DNA from: Geoglobus ahangari
GTDB lineage: Archaea > Halobacteriota > Archaeoglobi > Archaeoglobales > Archaeoglobaceae
Length of the DNA: 64,000 bases
Direction of reading: 5' to 3'
Assembly (NCBI RefSeq): GCF_001006045.1
Contig: NZ_CP011267.1
Span: 806,001 to 870,000 of the forward strand
A model generated the notes under the pieces. It was not told the DNA's origin and made no database searches. It worked only from the letters and a program-made list of their open reading frames with translations. Made by a program: the position numbers and the translations under genes. Positions 31,663 to 40,145 of the stretch are shown here, piece after piece. The first letter of the stretch is position 1, and the number at the start of each line of letters is the position of its first letter.

Positions 31663-32514
31663 ATGAGGATTGTCAATCTGAGGCTCGATGAGAGGATAGT
31701 CGAGAGGATAGATGAGATCTCCTCGAAGCTCCTCATATCGAGGAGCGAGGTGATCAGGCAGGCACTCACCCTTTACATCTCATTAATCGAGAACATAGGG
31801 TTTTACTTCAAGCCCTCCGTTTTCTCACCCAAGCTCGACATATACGAGGAGAGGAATGGGATATACGTGGACTTGGGCAACAACCTCTCCCTGTCCGTTT
31901 TCAACATCGTTTACGGAGGGATCGGGGAGAAGGAGGGGGACTGGCTGAAAGCTGGTGTTGAGCGGGTTGCGGAGATAATGGCCTATCAGATTGAGGTGGA
32001 GAGCATCTGCAGGTTCATCCAGCCCCTCGCGGTGGAGCTCTCAACGGGGAACGAGCTGGACTACGGCATGCGGTTCTACCGCAGGTTCCGCGAGCTCTTC
32101 AGCGGGAGGGTCGTTTTCGCGGACAGCGAGGACGTCGCCAAGACTGATCAGAGCTTCTTCAGCGCCGTGGTTGTTGGAGTGAGAGACATGAGGGTGAAGA
32201 ACATTCCCAAGAGGGGGGAGAAGATCTTTCTCTACGGCAGGGTGATGAGGGGGGAGGAGCTGCTGAGAGACAACCCGCCGGACTTGTCGGTGTTCAGGAG
32301 GCTGGCCGAGATGGTGAAGGAGGGGAAAGCGAGTTCAATAATGCCCGTCAAGGGAGATGGAATCAGAAACGCGTGCATATACGCCGCCTCAATCGCTGGA
32401 GGGAGGCTCAGGATGAGGGCGGAGATTGACGGTGGATGTCCCGCAACGGCCGTAATTGTGAGCGCCGAGGAGATGCCCTTAGAGGGCGGCGTCGAGGTTG
32501 GAGAGATACTCTGA
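31663..32514 (+). CDS. Ribbon-helix-helix protein with large C-terminal domain
   Basis: 283 residues. Residues 1-45 are a clear RHH DNA-binding unit (VNLRLDERIVERIDEIS, ISRSEVIRQAL). The remaining 235 residues are a separate alpha/beta domain; GKASSIMPVKGDGIRNACIYAAS and CPATAVIVSAEE vaguely recall the C-terminal half of AIR-synthase/SelD/HypE proteins, but I am not sure. If so, it would be a ligand-sensing regulator. It lies divergent from fdhD by 38 bp. It may control fdhD; the sequence does not show this. Its end overlaps endonuclease V by 36 bp, convergent. Confidence 0.55.
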   Translation: MRIVNLRLDERIVERIDEISSKLLISRSEVIRQALTLYISLIENIGFYFKPSVFSPKLDIYEERNGIYVDLGNNLSLSVFNIVYGGIGEKEGDWLKAGVERVAEIMAYQIEVESICRFIQPLAVELSTGNELDYGMRFYRRFRELFSGRVVFADSEDVAKTDQSFFSAVVVGVRDMRVKNIPKRGEKIFLYGRVMRGEELLRDNPPDLSVFRRLAEMVKEGKASSIMPVKGDGIRNACIYAASIAGGRLRMRAEIDGGCPATAVIVSAEEMPLEGGVEVGEIL

Positions 32515-33138
32515 CTTTATCTCCTTCGAAAGCCTGTCCGCAATCCTCACTGGCTCGGGGAGCTTGTATCCCTTGAGGCAGTTCCTGACAACTTCGAGAG
32601 CCTTCTCGGGCGTGAACCTGTGGCCGACAGAGATGTAAATGGGCCTGCATCTCCGACATGTTTTCAGTTCATATCCCACGACCATTCCGTGTGCATGCAG
32701 CTCCCTGACGTCTCCCTCCCCCCTGACCTCGCCGTACAGCCTCTTCTTCGTTATCCCGATTGTGGGGATGTCGAGAACCACGCCTATGTATGTCGCAAGT
32801 CCGCACTTCCTTGGGTGGGCGAGTCCGCTTCCGTCAACCATCACGACCGCGTTCTCCCTCATAACCGCCCTGACAGCCTTGATCGCGGGTTTGCTTTCTC
32901 TGTACATGAGGAACGTTGGGATGTAGGGAAACTTCACCTCTTCAATCAGGTGATGCTGCTCAGCAATCTCCATCTCGGGGTACTTCATCAGCACGGACGC
33001 TGAGACCACGTACTCCTCCCTTCCCACCCTGAAAAAGGCCTGATCCACTCCTATTACGTACTCAATCCGCCCCGGATCTGAGAGAATCGCCTTGTTTCCT
33101 ATCTCTATCTGCTCTTCCTCAAGCCTTTTCAGGTTCAT
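32479..33138 (-). CDS. nfi: Endonuclease V
   Basis: 219 residues. Endo V motifs: YVIGVDQAFF with catalytic Asp32, PYIPTFLMYRE (strand wedge PYIP), VVMVDGSGLAHPR with Asp102, CGLATYIGVVLDIPTIGI, and ISVGHRFTPEKAL. Cleaves DNA (or RNA) near deaminated adenine, inosine. In a hyperthermophile, deamination repair is a heavy need. Last gene of gatC-gatA-sepS-nfi, overlapping sepS by 4 bp. Confidence 0.95.
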   Translation of the reverse strand: MNLKRLEEEQIEIGNKAILSDPGRIEYVIGVDQAFFRVGREEYVVSASVLMKYPEMEIAEQHHLIEEVKFPYIPTFLMYRESKPAIKAVRAVMRENAVVMVDGSGLAHPRKCGLATYIGVVLDIPTIGITKKRLYGEVRGEGDVRELHAHGMVVGYELKTCRRCRPIYISVGHRFTPEKALEVVRNCLKGYKLPEPVRIADRLSKEIKSEYLSNLDAAL

Positions 33139-34727
33139 CTCACCCTGAACCTCACGGCTAGGAATAATGGTCCGCGGACGTCCACTTCCTTTCCATTCGA
33201 GATCAGGTAGTTCATGAGGCTTTCATGCACCCTGAGGTTCACGTCCGAAAGCCCCTCCACAACTCTGACCCTGACCTCTCCCTCTTCCCGTCCCGTCATC
33301 AGGGCTTCCTCAATCCTCCTCGCGGCCATGTACGAGAAGGAGTCCACGTATCTCACTCCAGTCGCTACGCCGTTCTCGAAGTATCTGGCGAACCTCTCGC
33401 TCCTCGGAACTCCGTAAATGTTTCCGTCATGCACGACGATCTCGTTCGCATAGGCAGGACCGCAGAGCTTGACGTTTTCCCTCTCAAAAACGTAAACCTC
33501 CAATTCCCTTCCAAACACCTCTCCCTTAAAGGCAAGGAACTCGCACGGGCCTTGGGCTGAGGCGTTCTCCTCGAACGCTCTTATTATGGCGCTGGCGATT
33601 TCGAGGCCTTTGGCCGTTAGGGGAACCTCCCTCATCTCGATCTTCCTTGCTATGTCCACGTCGCTCAGCTGGATGTGCCTGAAGCCGTAGACCATCTCCC
33701 TCACGTCCGAGTAGTCATGGATGATCATCGCAAGCCTTTCCACGCCAAGCCCGAGGTTCATCACCGGGTACTCTATGTCGTACTCCGCGAGGGCTGTGGG
33801 GGAGTAGATTCCGAACGTCGCCACCTCTATCCAGCCGTCCCTGTACTTCCTGTTGTTCTCGAGGTGCGGATGGTATGCGAACACCTCAGTTTGGGTTCCG
33901 GGGATGTAGTACTTGCTCCTCTTGTCGTCCTCCTTGAATCTGAACTTCTCGAACCCGAACTGTCTGAGCAGAGCCTCTGCAACGGCCTTTCCATCCTCCA
34001 CACTCACGTCCTCATCCATTATGACGCAGCTTGCCGAGTGGTAGGTGTAGAGCCTCGTGGCATCCTCCCCCTGCTCCCTCCTGAAGCACCTGTCTATGGA
34101 GAACAGCTTTACCGGCAGGGGGTATTTGTCCGCGAGCCTTGAGAGGGTTATGAACCACCCCGTGGTCATGTGGCTCCTCAGGGTAAGGGTCGTTGGCTCC
34201 GACCTCAGCTCCTTGAACTCCGGGAACACCTCGTCTATCACCTTCAGCGCCGTGTGATCCTCAACGCTCAGGGCTTTGGCTATCTCCGAGGACAGGTCGT
34301 CTCCGTCTATAACCCCCTTCTTGTACAGGTGCAGAACCTTCCTGAGTTCGTCCACGCTGAAGTTCTTGCCAATAATTTTCTCAATCTTCCTTATCCTGTC
34401 TTCAGATATCCCTACATTCGGCCTCGGAAGCCCGGCGAGGTAGAAGCATCTGTCGAGAACTGCAAGCGCTTCTTTGGAGAACTGCTTCCTTATGTGCACG
34501 TCCTCGACTATCAGCGGATTCACAACCTCGCTGAAGCCGATCCTCAGGTAGGCCTGCCTGAGCCTCTGTATCGTCTCGTAGACCGGATGGGGTTTCCCGA
34601 GCTCGTAGCCTATGAATGGATACCTCCTGAAATGGGGAACGTCGCTCAGAACCTCTCTTCCCTCAACCCACGCTTTCTCAAAGTCCTTCTCAGCTCTCCT
34701 TTTCCACTCCTCGGCGTTAAACCTCAT
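33135..34727 (-). CDS. sepS: O-phosphoseryl-tRNA(Cys) ligase (SepRS)
   Basis: 530 residues, alpha4 class II synthetase. Motifs: IGYELGKPHPVYETIQRLRQ near the start, RSHMTTGWFITLS, motif 2 FSIDRCFRREQGED, and motif 3 NLGLGVERLAMIIHD. Charges tRNA-Cys with phosphoserine, later turned into Cys by SepCysS (not in this window). SepRS is restricted mainly to methanogens and Archaeoglobales. It overlaps gatA by 11 bp: two indirect tRNA charging routes in one operon. Confidence 0.96.
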   Translation of the reverse strand: MRFNAEEWKRRAEKDFEKAWVEGREVLSDVPHFRRYPFIGYELGKPHPVYETIQRLRQAYLRIGFSEVVNPLIVEDVHIRKQFSKEALAVLDRCFYLAGLPRPNVGISEDRIRKIEKIIGKNFSVDELRKVLHLYKKGVIDGDDLSSEIAKALSVEDHTALKVIDEVFPEFKELRSEPTTLTLRSHMTTGWFITLSRLADKYPLPVKLFSIDRCFRREQGEDATRLYTYHSASCVIMDEDVSVEDGKAVAEALLRQFGFEKFRFKEDDKRSKYYIPGTQTEVFAYHPHLENNRKYRDGWIEVATFGIYSPTALAEYDIEYPVMNLGLGVERLAMIIHDYSDVREMVYGFRHIQLSDVDIARKIEMREVPLTAKGLEIASAIIRAFEENASAQGPCEFLAFKGEVFGRELEVYVFERENVKLCGPAYANEIVVHDGNIYGVPRSERFARYFENGVATGVRYVDSFSYMAARRIEEALMTGREEGEVRVRVVEGLSDVNLRVHESLMNYLISNGKEVDVRGPLFLAVRFRVR

Positions 34728-36084
34728 GCTCCTCTACCTGCTTCGCAAACCCCAGAATCGTGTTCTCCTCGAAGTGATTTCCTATAACCTGCAGCCCGAC
34801 GGGGAGACCGTCCAGCTCTCTAACTGGCATTGAGAGCGCTGGAAGTCCGGCAAGGTTTATGGGTGTTGTATTGACGTCCGCCTTGTACATGGTGACCGGA
34901 TCTGTGAGCTCCCCGATTTTGAAGGCAGTTGAGGGCATGGTGGGCGAGATTAGCACGTCGAACTTCTCGAAAGCCCTTCTGAAGTCGTTTATGACGAGCG
35001 TTCTGACCTTGAGGGCTTTCAGGTAGTACTTTCCGTAGTACCCTGCTGAGAGAGCATAGCTCCCCATCATGATCCTCCTCTTAACCTCAGCTCCAAACCC
35101 TTCCGCCCTTACCCTTGAGAAGTAGCGGTTCCAGCTGTCGAGGTTCTCGAGGGCGTAGCCGTACCTGACTCCATCGTATCTCGCGAGGTTTGAAGATGCC
35201 TCGCTCATGGCTATGACGTAGTAGGCTGGTAGAGCGTACTTCAATGAGGGGAGGCTGACCGTCTCAACGTCAGCAATCTTCCTGAGCCTCTCCACGAACT
35301 CCTCGAAGACCTGCTGAACCTCTGGGTTAGCCTGCATCTCCTCCACCACTCCTACCCTGAACCTCTTGCTCACCGGCCTGTAGGAGAACTCTCTGCCGGA
35401 GTTCGTCGAGTCCCTGTCGTCCCTGCCGGCTATTATCTCAAGAAGGAAGCCGAGATCGTCTATGGACGCTGCCATCGGGCCTATCTGCTCGAGGCTGTTG
35501 GCGTAGGCTATGAGCCCGAACCTCGAGACGAGCCCGTAGGTCGGTTTCAACCCGTAAACTCCCGTGAAGCTCGATGGACACCTTATGCTCCCGCCCGTAT
35601 CTGTTCCGAGGGAAAGGACAGTCTCGTCACCAGCTATCGCGGCTGCGCTCCCTCCACTGCTCCCACCCGCGACCCTCTTCAAGTCGTGGGGGTTTCTGAC
35701 AACTCCGAAGTAGGATGTCTCAGTAGTAGTCCCCATTCCGAACTCGTCCATGTTAGTCTTTCCGATTATTATCGCCCCCTCCTGCTTCAGCCTCTCCACA
35801 ACGTGGGCGTCGTAGGGCGGGATGTAGTTCTCGAGCATCCTCGAACCGCAGGTGGTTCTTATCCCCTCGGTTGAGATGTTGTCCTTGATTGCAACTGGAA
35901 TTCCCGCAAGCCTTCCGTCCCTCCTGCCCCTGTCGTACTCCTCTGCCTTCTTTAGCGCCTCCTCCTTGGTTACGGTTACGTAGGCGTTGAGCCTGCTCTT
36001 CTCTATTTTCTCTATGAGCTCCGAGACGAGGTCGTAGGCCTTCTCCTCTTCCAGCCTCTCCTTCCACTCCCTTACCGTTATCAT
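34717..36084 (-). CDS. gatA: Aspartyl/glutamyl-tRNA amidotransferase subunit A
   Basis: 455 residues, amidase-signature enzyme. The catalytic triad is in view: Lys in GIPVAIKDNIS, cis-Ser in RVAGGSSGGSAAA and Ser in GTDTGGSIRCP. It releases ammonia from glutamine for the transamidation of mischarged Asp-tRNA(Asn) or Glu-tRNA(Gln) with GatB and GatC. GatB is not in the window. Overlaps gatC by 4 bp. Confidence 0.96.
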   Translation of the reverse strand: MITVREWKERLEEEKAYDLVSELIEKIEKSRLNAYVTVTKEEALKKAEEYDRGRRDGRLAGIPVAIKDNISTEGIRTTCGSRMLENYIPPYDAHVVERLKQEGAIIIGKTNMDEFGMGTTTETSYFGVVRNPHDLKRVAGGSSGGSAAAIAGDETVLSLGTDTGGSIRCPSSFTGVYGLKPTYGLVSRFGLIAYANSLEQIGPMAASIDDLGFLLEIIAGRDDRDSTNSGREFSYRPVSKRFRVGVVEEMQANPEVQQVFEEFVERLRKIADVETVSLPSLKYALPAYYVIAMSEASSNLARYDGVRYGYALENLDSWNRYFSRVRAEGFGAEVKRRIMMGSYALSAGYYGKYYLKALKVRTLVINDFRRAFEKFDVLISPTMPSTAFKIGELTDPVTMYKADVNTTPINLAGLPALSMPVRELDGLPVGLQVIGNHFEENTILGFAKQVEEHEV

Positions 36085-36362
36085 TCCACAACCCTCGGCC
36101 CCTTGAAATAGCCCTCCTCCTTGTGCTTGGCGTTCATGAGGGCCTTCTCCCTTTCAAGCCCCTTCTTCGGCTCGTCCTCTCTGAAAACGTTCTTGAGCGG
36201 GAGAACGTGGTATGTCGGCTCGACATCAGCATCAACTTCGTCAAGCTGGTTGAAGAACTCGATAATCCTCTCAAAGTCAGCCTTAAACCTCTCCACCTCT
36301 TCCTCCCTCAGCTCAATCTTCGAGAGGTTCGCGACGTGCCTGACAACGTTCTCGTCTATCAT
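36081..36362 (-). CDS. gatC: Aspartyl/glutamyl-tRNA amidotransferase subunit C
   Basis: 93 residues. The GatC pattern is plain: VRHVANLSKIELREEEVERF, FNQLDEVDADVEPTYHVLPL and NVFREDEPKKG. It wraps around and stabilises GatA. First gene of the operon; AATTAATAAATTTT at 36385-36398 is a TATA element about 28 bp upstream, with no strong Shine-Dalgarno site. Confidence 0.95.
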   Translation of the reverse strand: MIDENVVRHVANLSKIELREEEVERFKADFERIIEFFNQLDEVDADVEPTYHVLPLKNVFREDEPKKGLEREKALMNAKHKEEGYFKGPRVVE

Positions 36363-36415
36363 TCCTGCTGGAATTGTCGGGGTGAATTAATAAATTTTCC
36401 ACATACTCCAGAACC

Positions 36416-36745
36416 CTAAACCCTTATCCTCGGGGTGTAGGCTTTCTCGACATCTCTGAACTTCTTCCTGCACACAGGGTGGATGTTGATCCTGTCATCA
36501 TCGGTGAGCGTCCTGACGAACTCCACATACCACTCAAAGCTGAACCTCTCGGGTATTCTGTCGGAGACGATCAGTATGTCCAGATCTGATGAGAGAGTGT
36601 GTTCTCCCCTCGCGTAGCTTCCCACAATGAAGACCTCGCAGTCTCCGAGAATCTTCTCTGCCCTCTCCTTTATTTCTGCCGCAATCCTTTTGGCGTTCCT
36701 GAAGAAGTCCTCGTTTTTTCTGAGCATCTCGTAGTATTTGGCCAT
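36416..36745 (-). CDS. Minimal nucleotidyltransferase (MNT antitoxin type)
   Basis: 109 residues from ATG 36745 (GAGGG just upstream). The pol-beta nucleotidyltransferase motif is intact: VGSYARGEHTLSSDLDILIVS, with the GS and D-x-D. In HEPN-MNT toxin-antitoxin pairs such enzymes AMPylate the HEPN ribonuclease and silence it. Here the partner just upstream (36750-36890) is only a 46-residue tail of a HEPN protein, so the pair seems to have decayed and the MNT gene is an orphan. Confidence 0.75.
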   Translation of the reverse strand: MAKYYEMLRKNEDFFRNAKRIAAEIKERAEKILGDCEVFIVGSYARGEHTLSSDLDILIVSDRIPERFSFEWYVEFVRTLTDDDRINIHPVCRKKFRDVEKAYTPRIRV

Positions 36746-36749
36746 TCCC

Positions 36750-36890
36750 TCATTCAATCCCAGACACCTCCATGAATTTTCTGACCGTCTCAACCCCCTT
36801 TCTGGCAACGTCCTCAGAGTAGTCCACGTCGAAGTACCTCGATGCCACGTAGGAAAGCTCGAGTTCCCTTAAAATAACTATGCTGTGCAT
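36750..36890 (-). pseudogene. HEPN-domain remnant, partner of the MNT gene
   Basis: A 46-residue frame from ATG 36890 ending in TGA 36750-36752, overlapping nothing but lying 5 bp before the MNT ATG. It reads like the C-terminal half of a HEPN protein: ELSYVASRYFDVDYSEDVAR, then a helix VETVRKFMEV. The N-terminal helices, with the usual RX4-6H nuclease motif, are missing; upstream sequence is the zip promoter. It is either a truncated toxin or a small stand-alone HEPN-like peptide. Confidence 0.55.
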
Positions 36891-36955
36891 TCTGGACTGG
36901 ATGGAAAATATCTTTCGCCGGAGGGGTTATTAAGTAGCTCGTCTATTCCAGAGTG

Positions 36956-37720
36956 ATGCAGGATCCCGTAATCCTCGCGCTGATGGCAGGAATGTTCACC
37001 CTCGCCCTCACGGCCGTGGGATCTTCAGCGTCACTGTTCTTCAGGGGAGAATCGCAGAAATTGCTCGACGCCATGCTTGGGTTTGCGGCAGGGATAATGA
37101 TCTCCGCCAGCTTCTTTTCCCTGCTAATGCCGGCCATAGAGCACTCCTCCCACCTGCCTCACCCCTGGTTTCCTGCGGTTGCCGGCTTCCTCGCTGGAGG
37201 GGTATTTCTGAAGCTCATAGACTCTGCTGTGCCTCACGTTCACTTTGAAACAGGAAAGGCTGAAGGGCCGAAGAGCGGGCTCAGCAAGCTAACTCTCTTC
37301 GCCCTCGCCGTTGCGATTCACAACATCCCCGAGGGCATGGCGGTGGGAGTTGCCTTTGGGGGAGAGTCTTTGAGCGCGGCGCTTGCCCTCACACTCGGAA
37401 TCGGGATTCAGAACATACCCGAGGGATTCGCGATCTCAGTGCCCCTGAGGTTCGCCGGGTACGGCAGGTGGAGGAGCTTCCTGTACGGCACGCTCTCTGC
37501 AGTCGTTGAGCCGGTATTCGCGGTGTTCGGAGCTTATGCTGTCACCCACATCTCGCCGATCCTCCCCTACGCCCTCTCATTTGCTGCCGGGGCGATGATC
37601 TACGTGGTGATTGAGGACGTGATACCCGAGGCCGAGAGCCACGGAAACGAGGACGTTGCCACGATGTGCGCGATAGCAGGGTTTGCGGTCATGATGCTGC
37701 TTGATCTGGGGCTGGGCTAA
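36956..37720 (+). CDS. ZIP-family divalent metal transporter (GufA type)
   Basis: 254 residues, eight membrane helices. The metal path motifs are HNIPEGMAVGVAF in helix 4 and IQNIPEGFAISVP in helix 5, characteristic of GufA/ZIP11-like zinc transporters; a His-poor loop follows helix 3. Imports or moves Zn2+ or similar. ATG 36956 chosen, with TTATTAAG at 36927-36934 about 25 bp before it, leaderless. Confidence 0.9.
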   Translation: MQDPVILALMAGMFTLALTAVGSSASLFFRGESQKLLDAMLGFAAGIMISASFFSLLMPAIEHSSHLPHPWFPAVAGFLAGGVFLKLIDSAVPHVHFETGKAEGPKSGLSKLTLFALAVAIHNIPEGMAVGVAFGGESLSAALALTLGIGIQNIPEGFAISVPLRFAGYGRWRSFLYGTLSAVVEPVFAVFGAYAVTHISPILPYALSFAAGAMIYVVIEDVIPEAESHGNEDVATMCAIAGFAVMMLLDLGLG

Positions 37721-37818
37721 GCCATTGTGATTAAATCGTATCTGGATCTAAAAGAATAATGTGGTTGCTTGGTTGTAACAGCTGAATTCTCGACCTGCTG
37801 ATTCTGAGTTGGGTGGGG

Positions 37819-37848
37819 TAAACGTTAAATTCTCTGAGTTAATGTTTA
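37819..37848. promoter_or_regulatory. Operator-like inverted repeat before vapB
   Basis: TAAACGTTAA (37819-37828) and TTAATGTTTA (37839-37848) form a 9-of-10 dyad whose half-site centres are 20 bp (two helical turns) apart. It ends six bases before the vapB ATG. This fits autorepression by a VapB dimer pair. The 134-bp gap upstream holds no gene. Confidence 0.55.
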
Positions 37849-37854
37849 CTTAAT

Positions 37855-38076
37855 ATGTCTACAACAACATATAGTGTGCGAATACCGAAAGAAGTGAAAG
37901 AAACTATGGAGAAAATAAAGGATGTGAACTGGCAGGAGGAAATAAGGAGAATGATAATCGAGAGGGTTAGAGAGGAGGCAAAGAGGAGACTGCTTGAAGA
38001 TGCAAGGGAGCTAAGGAGCAGAATGAAAAGCTCTGGGGTTACGGAGATGATACGGGAGGATAGAGATGCCAGATAG
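37855..38076 (+). CDS. VapB-type antitoxin
   Basis: 73 residues. Short N-terminal strand and helix (TTYSVRIPKEVKETMEKIK) of the RHH/CopG-like kind, then a charged helical tail that would wrap the toxin. Overlaps the PIN toxin gene by 11 bp, the standard antitoxin-toxin arrangement. The inverted repeat directly upstream is the probable self-operator. Confidence 0.8.
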   Translation: MSTTTYSVRIPKEVKETMEKIKDVNWQEEIRRMIIERVREEAKRRLLEDARELRSRMKSSGVTEMIREDRDAR

Positions 38077-38485
38077 GGTTGTGTTCGATTCCAGTGTTAT
38101 TGCAGCAATCTTCTTCGGGGAGGAGGGGGTTGCTGAGGTTGCAGAGAAAATTGTGGAGGAGAGCGGAAGAATATACACCGTGGATTTTGCTGTGGCAGAG
38201 ATAACAAACGTCGCTTGGAAAAAGGTTGTTTTTGAGAAAGAAAATAGAGAGCTTGTTAAACTTGCGCTTGAGAAGAGCATCGAGTTCATAGATTCTGTCT
38301 GTGAGGTTCTCAGCTCTGAGGAACTCTACGAGTCCGCCTTCAGGATTTCCGTGGAAAAGGGTCTGACGGCTTACGATTCCTTTTTCATCGCTGCCTCGGA
38401 AAAGCTTGCCGCACCGCTTGCAACAGCGGACAGGAGACTGTATGAAAAAGCCGAGAACGCAATTCTCGTCTCCAATCAGGGTTAA
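38066..38485 (+). CDS. VapC toxin, PIN-domain ribonuclease
   Basis: 139 residues. PIN acidic residues are intact: Asp8 in VVFDSSVIAAIFF, Glu in FAVAEITNVAW, Asp in GLTAYDSFFIAAS, and Asp in LATADRRLYE. VapC toxins cut tRNA or rRNA when released. It appears functional, paired with the upstream antitoxin. Confidence 0.87.
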   Translation: MPDRVVFDSSVIAAIFFGEEGVAEVAEKIVEESGRIYTVDFAVAEITNVAWKKVVFEKENRELVKLALEKSIEFIDSVCEVLSSEELYESAFRISVEKGLTAYDSFFIAASEKLAAPLATADRRLYEKAENAILVSNQG

Positions 38486-38582
38486 ATTATTGCTTCACAA
38501 CCCTGCACAGGTCTGCGGGAGTCAGGCTATGCGATTGCCAACCCGATCTCCGGAATAAAAAAGAGTCTGTGAATTTTGCCCT

Positions 38583-38711
38583 CTATTCTCTCAGCAACCT
38601 CCTGCACTCAACGCACAGGCCGTGGTGGAAGTGGCACCTCTGGCATATGGCTTTTCCGCACCTCCTGCACCTCTGGTTTGCTATTCTTACTCTGCAGATC
38701 TGGCACTTCAT
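38583..38711 (-). CDS. Tiny cysteine-rich zinc-finger protein, 42 residues
   Basis: ATG 38711 overlaps the thi4 stop (ATGA), so it is coupled to thi4. Composition is extreme: eight Cys and three His in 42 residues, arranged as CQIC, CRRC, CQRC and CVEC pairs with HFHH before the last pair (MKCQIC at the start, [19 protein letters not shown] at the end). This is a compact two-zinc fold like a B-box/treble clef. Function unknown; the coupling to Thi4 suggests a link to thiazole or metal/sulfur handling. Confidence 0.65.
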   Translation of the reverse strand: MKCQICRVRIANQRCRRCGKAICQRCHFHHGLCVECRRLLRE

Positions 38712-39481
38712 TTCTTCAGGTCGAACATTATCTGCTCAGCCACCTTTCTCCCTGAAAGCAGCATTCCGCCAAATATCGGCCCCATTCTCGGCAGCCCGTG
38801 GACTGCAGAGACGGCCATGCCAGCTGCGTACAATCCCTCTGCAACCTTGCCGGTCTTCTCCACAACCAGCTTCTCGCTCATCTCGCTGTAAGCTGACTTC
38901 TCGCCGTGAATGAATATGTCAAGTTCGGGTATCTTGCGAGCGGCAACGCTTATGACCTCGGCATCATGTCCTGTGGCATCAACGACCGCTTTGCTCTCAA
39001 TCATGAGCGGATCAACGTGAAGGCCCGAGATTTGAACCGCACTCCACTGAACGAGCACTCCCGAAACCCTCAGCGGGTCTGGCCTGAAGACGACATCATC
39101 AACCGTGACTCCGAGGATAACCTTTGCTCCGCTCTCTATAGCGTAGTATGAGAGCTTTGCGAGGAACTCTGCTGAATCAACAGCGTAAAGTCCGCTTTCA
39201 ACCTCCTCAAGCTTCATTCCGAACTCCTCTGCTATCTCCTTGGCATCCTCCTCTATGACGATCTTGTGGAAGAGCATGCCACCTCCGCCTATGCCACCTC
39301 CAAAGCTGAGCCTCCTCTCAAAAACCACAACGTCGAAGCCGAAGTCCCTCAGGTAGTGGGCTGCGGTAAGGCCGGCAGGCCCGGCTCCGACAACAACGAC
39401 GTCAGTCTCGCTGATTTTCTCCCAGTCCTTGGCAGCCTCCTTGACAATAATCCTCGTTATGTTCTTCTCGCTGAATGCCAT
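38708..39481 (-). CDS. thi4: Thiazole synthase Thi4, sulfide-dependent type
   Basis: 257 residues. FAD/NAD-type fold: [17 protein letters not shown] dinucleotide motif, [11 protein letters not shown], then DATGHDAEV and [12 protein letters not shown]. Makes the thiamine thiazole precursor from NAD and glycine. The yeast suicide enzyme gives up sulfur from Cys205; this protein has His155 at that place (SGLHVDPL), as in the methanogen enzymes that use free sulfide and turn over. GATATAAAT at 39503-39511 is about 27 bp upstream, inside the end of the lysE-type gene. Confidence 0.92.
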   Translation of the reverse strand: MAFSEKNITRIIVKEAAKDWEKISETDVVVVGAGPAGLTAAHYLRDFGFDVVVFERRLSFGGGIGGGGMLFHKIVIEEDAKEIAEEFGMKLEEVESGLYAVDSAEFLAKLSYYAIESGAKVILGVTVDDVVFRPDPLRVSGVLVQWSAVQISGLHVDPLMIESKAVVDATGHDAEVISVAARKIPELDIFIHGEKSAYSEMSEKLVVEKTGKVAEGLYAAGMAVSAVHGLPRMGPIFGGMLLSGRKVAEQIMFDLKK

Positions 39482-39497
39482 GGTATAGCAAGTGATC

Positions 39498-40097
39498 TCA
39501 GAGATATAAATGTAGCGTGCTGATTGATGTGACTATGAAGTAGGCCCCGAAGACGATCAGGATCGCTGACGACACGTAACTCAGCACCCTCTCAAATCCG
39601 CCAAGCTCGGAAAGCCTGCCCGAGAAGTATGAGACGAATCCGAGCCAGCCGAAGTCGCAGGCCTCGTGCAGGATTATGAAGGCGATGAGCCCGAGCATGC
39701 CGAACTCCATTGAGAGCAGCACGAGTGTTAGCCCCACAGTTAGCCACCATATTATGAAATACGGGTTCAGGGCGCTCATCAGCACGCCAGAAAGCACGCC
39801 CCTCATCTTCACCTCTCCTCCCCCACCCCTCAGCTCCCTGTACGCCAAGTACAGCATCACCACTCCACCGGCGAAGGAAATCGCGCTTTTCCATGCTCCG
39901 AGCTCCACAAACCTCCCGAAGGCGTAGAGGGCGAGTATTATCGGAATTTCGATCATCGCGTGTCCGAGCGAAACTTCAAGTCCTGCGAACCTGTTTCTCT
40001 TGCCCTCCGCAATTGTGACAGCAAGTAAAGGCCCGGGGGCAAGAACCCCGCTCAGCGATATGCTCACGACGGTGAGGGCGAAGAGGGGGAAGTCCAT
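39498..40097 (-). CDS. LysE/RhtB family exporter
   Basis: 199 residues, six helices. LysE family features: [17 protein letters not shown] (the PGP motif in the first loop), [14 protein letters not shown], a charged loop, and [12 protein letters not shown]-like [15 protein letters not shown]. Exports amino acids or related small molecules. It lies upstream of thi4 on the same strand with its own distinct promoter region shared with the divergent gene. Confidence 0.88.
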   Translation of the reverse strand: MDFPLFALTVVSISLSGVLAPGPLLAVTIAEGKRNRFAGLEVSLGHAMIEIPIILALYAFGRFVELGAWKSAISFAGGVVMLYLAYRELRGGGGEVKMRGVLSGVLMSALNPYFIIWWLTVGLTLVLLSMEFGMLGLIAFIILHEACDFGWLGFVSYFSGRLSELGGFERVLSYVSSAILIVFGAYFIVTSISTLHLYL

Positions 40098-40145
40098 GGA
40101 TGCCGGTGGTCAAAATTTAAATAAAGATTCCCCTTCCATGCGAAC

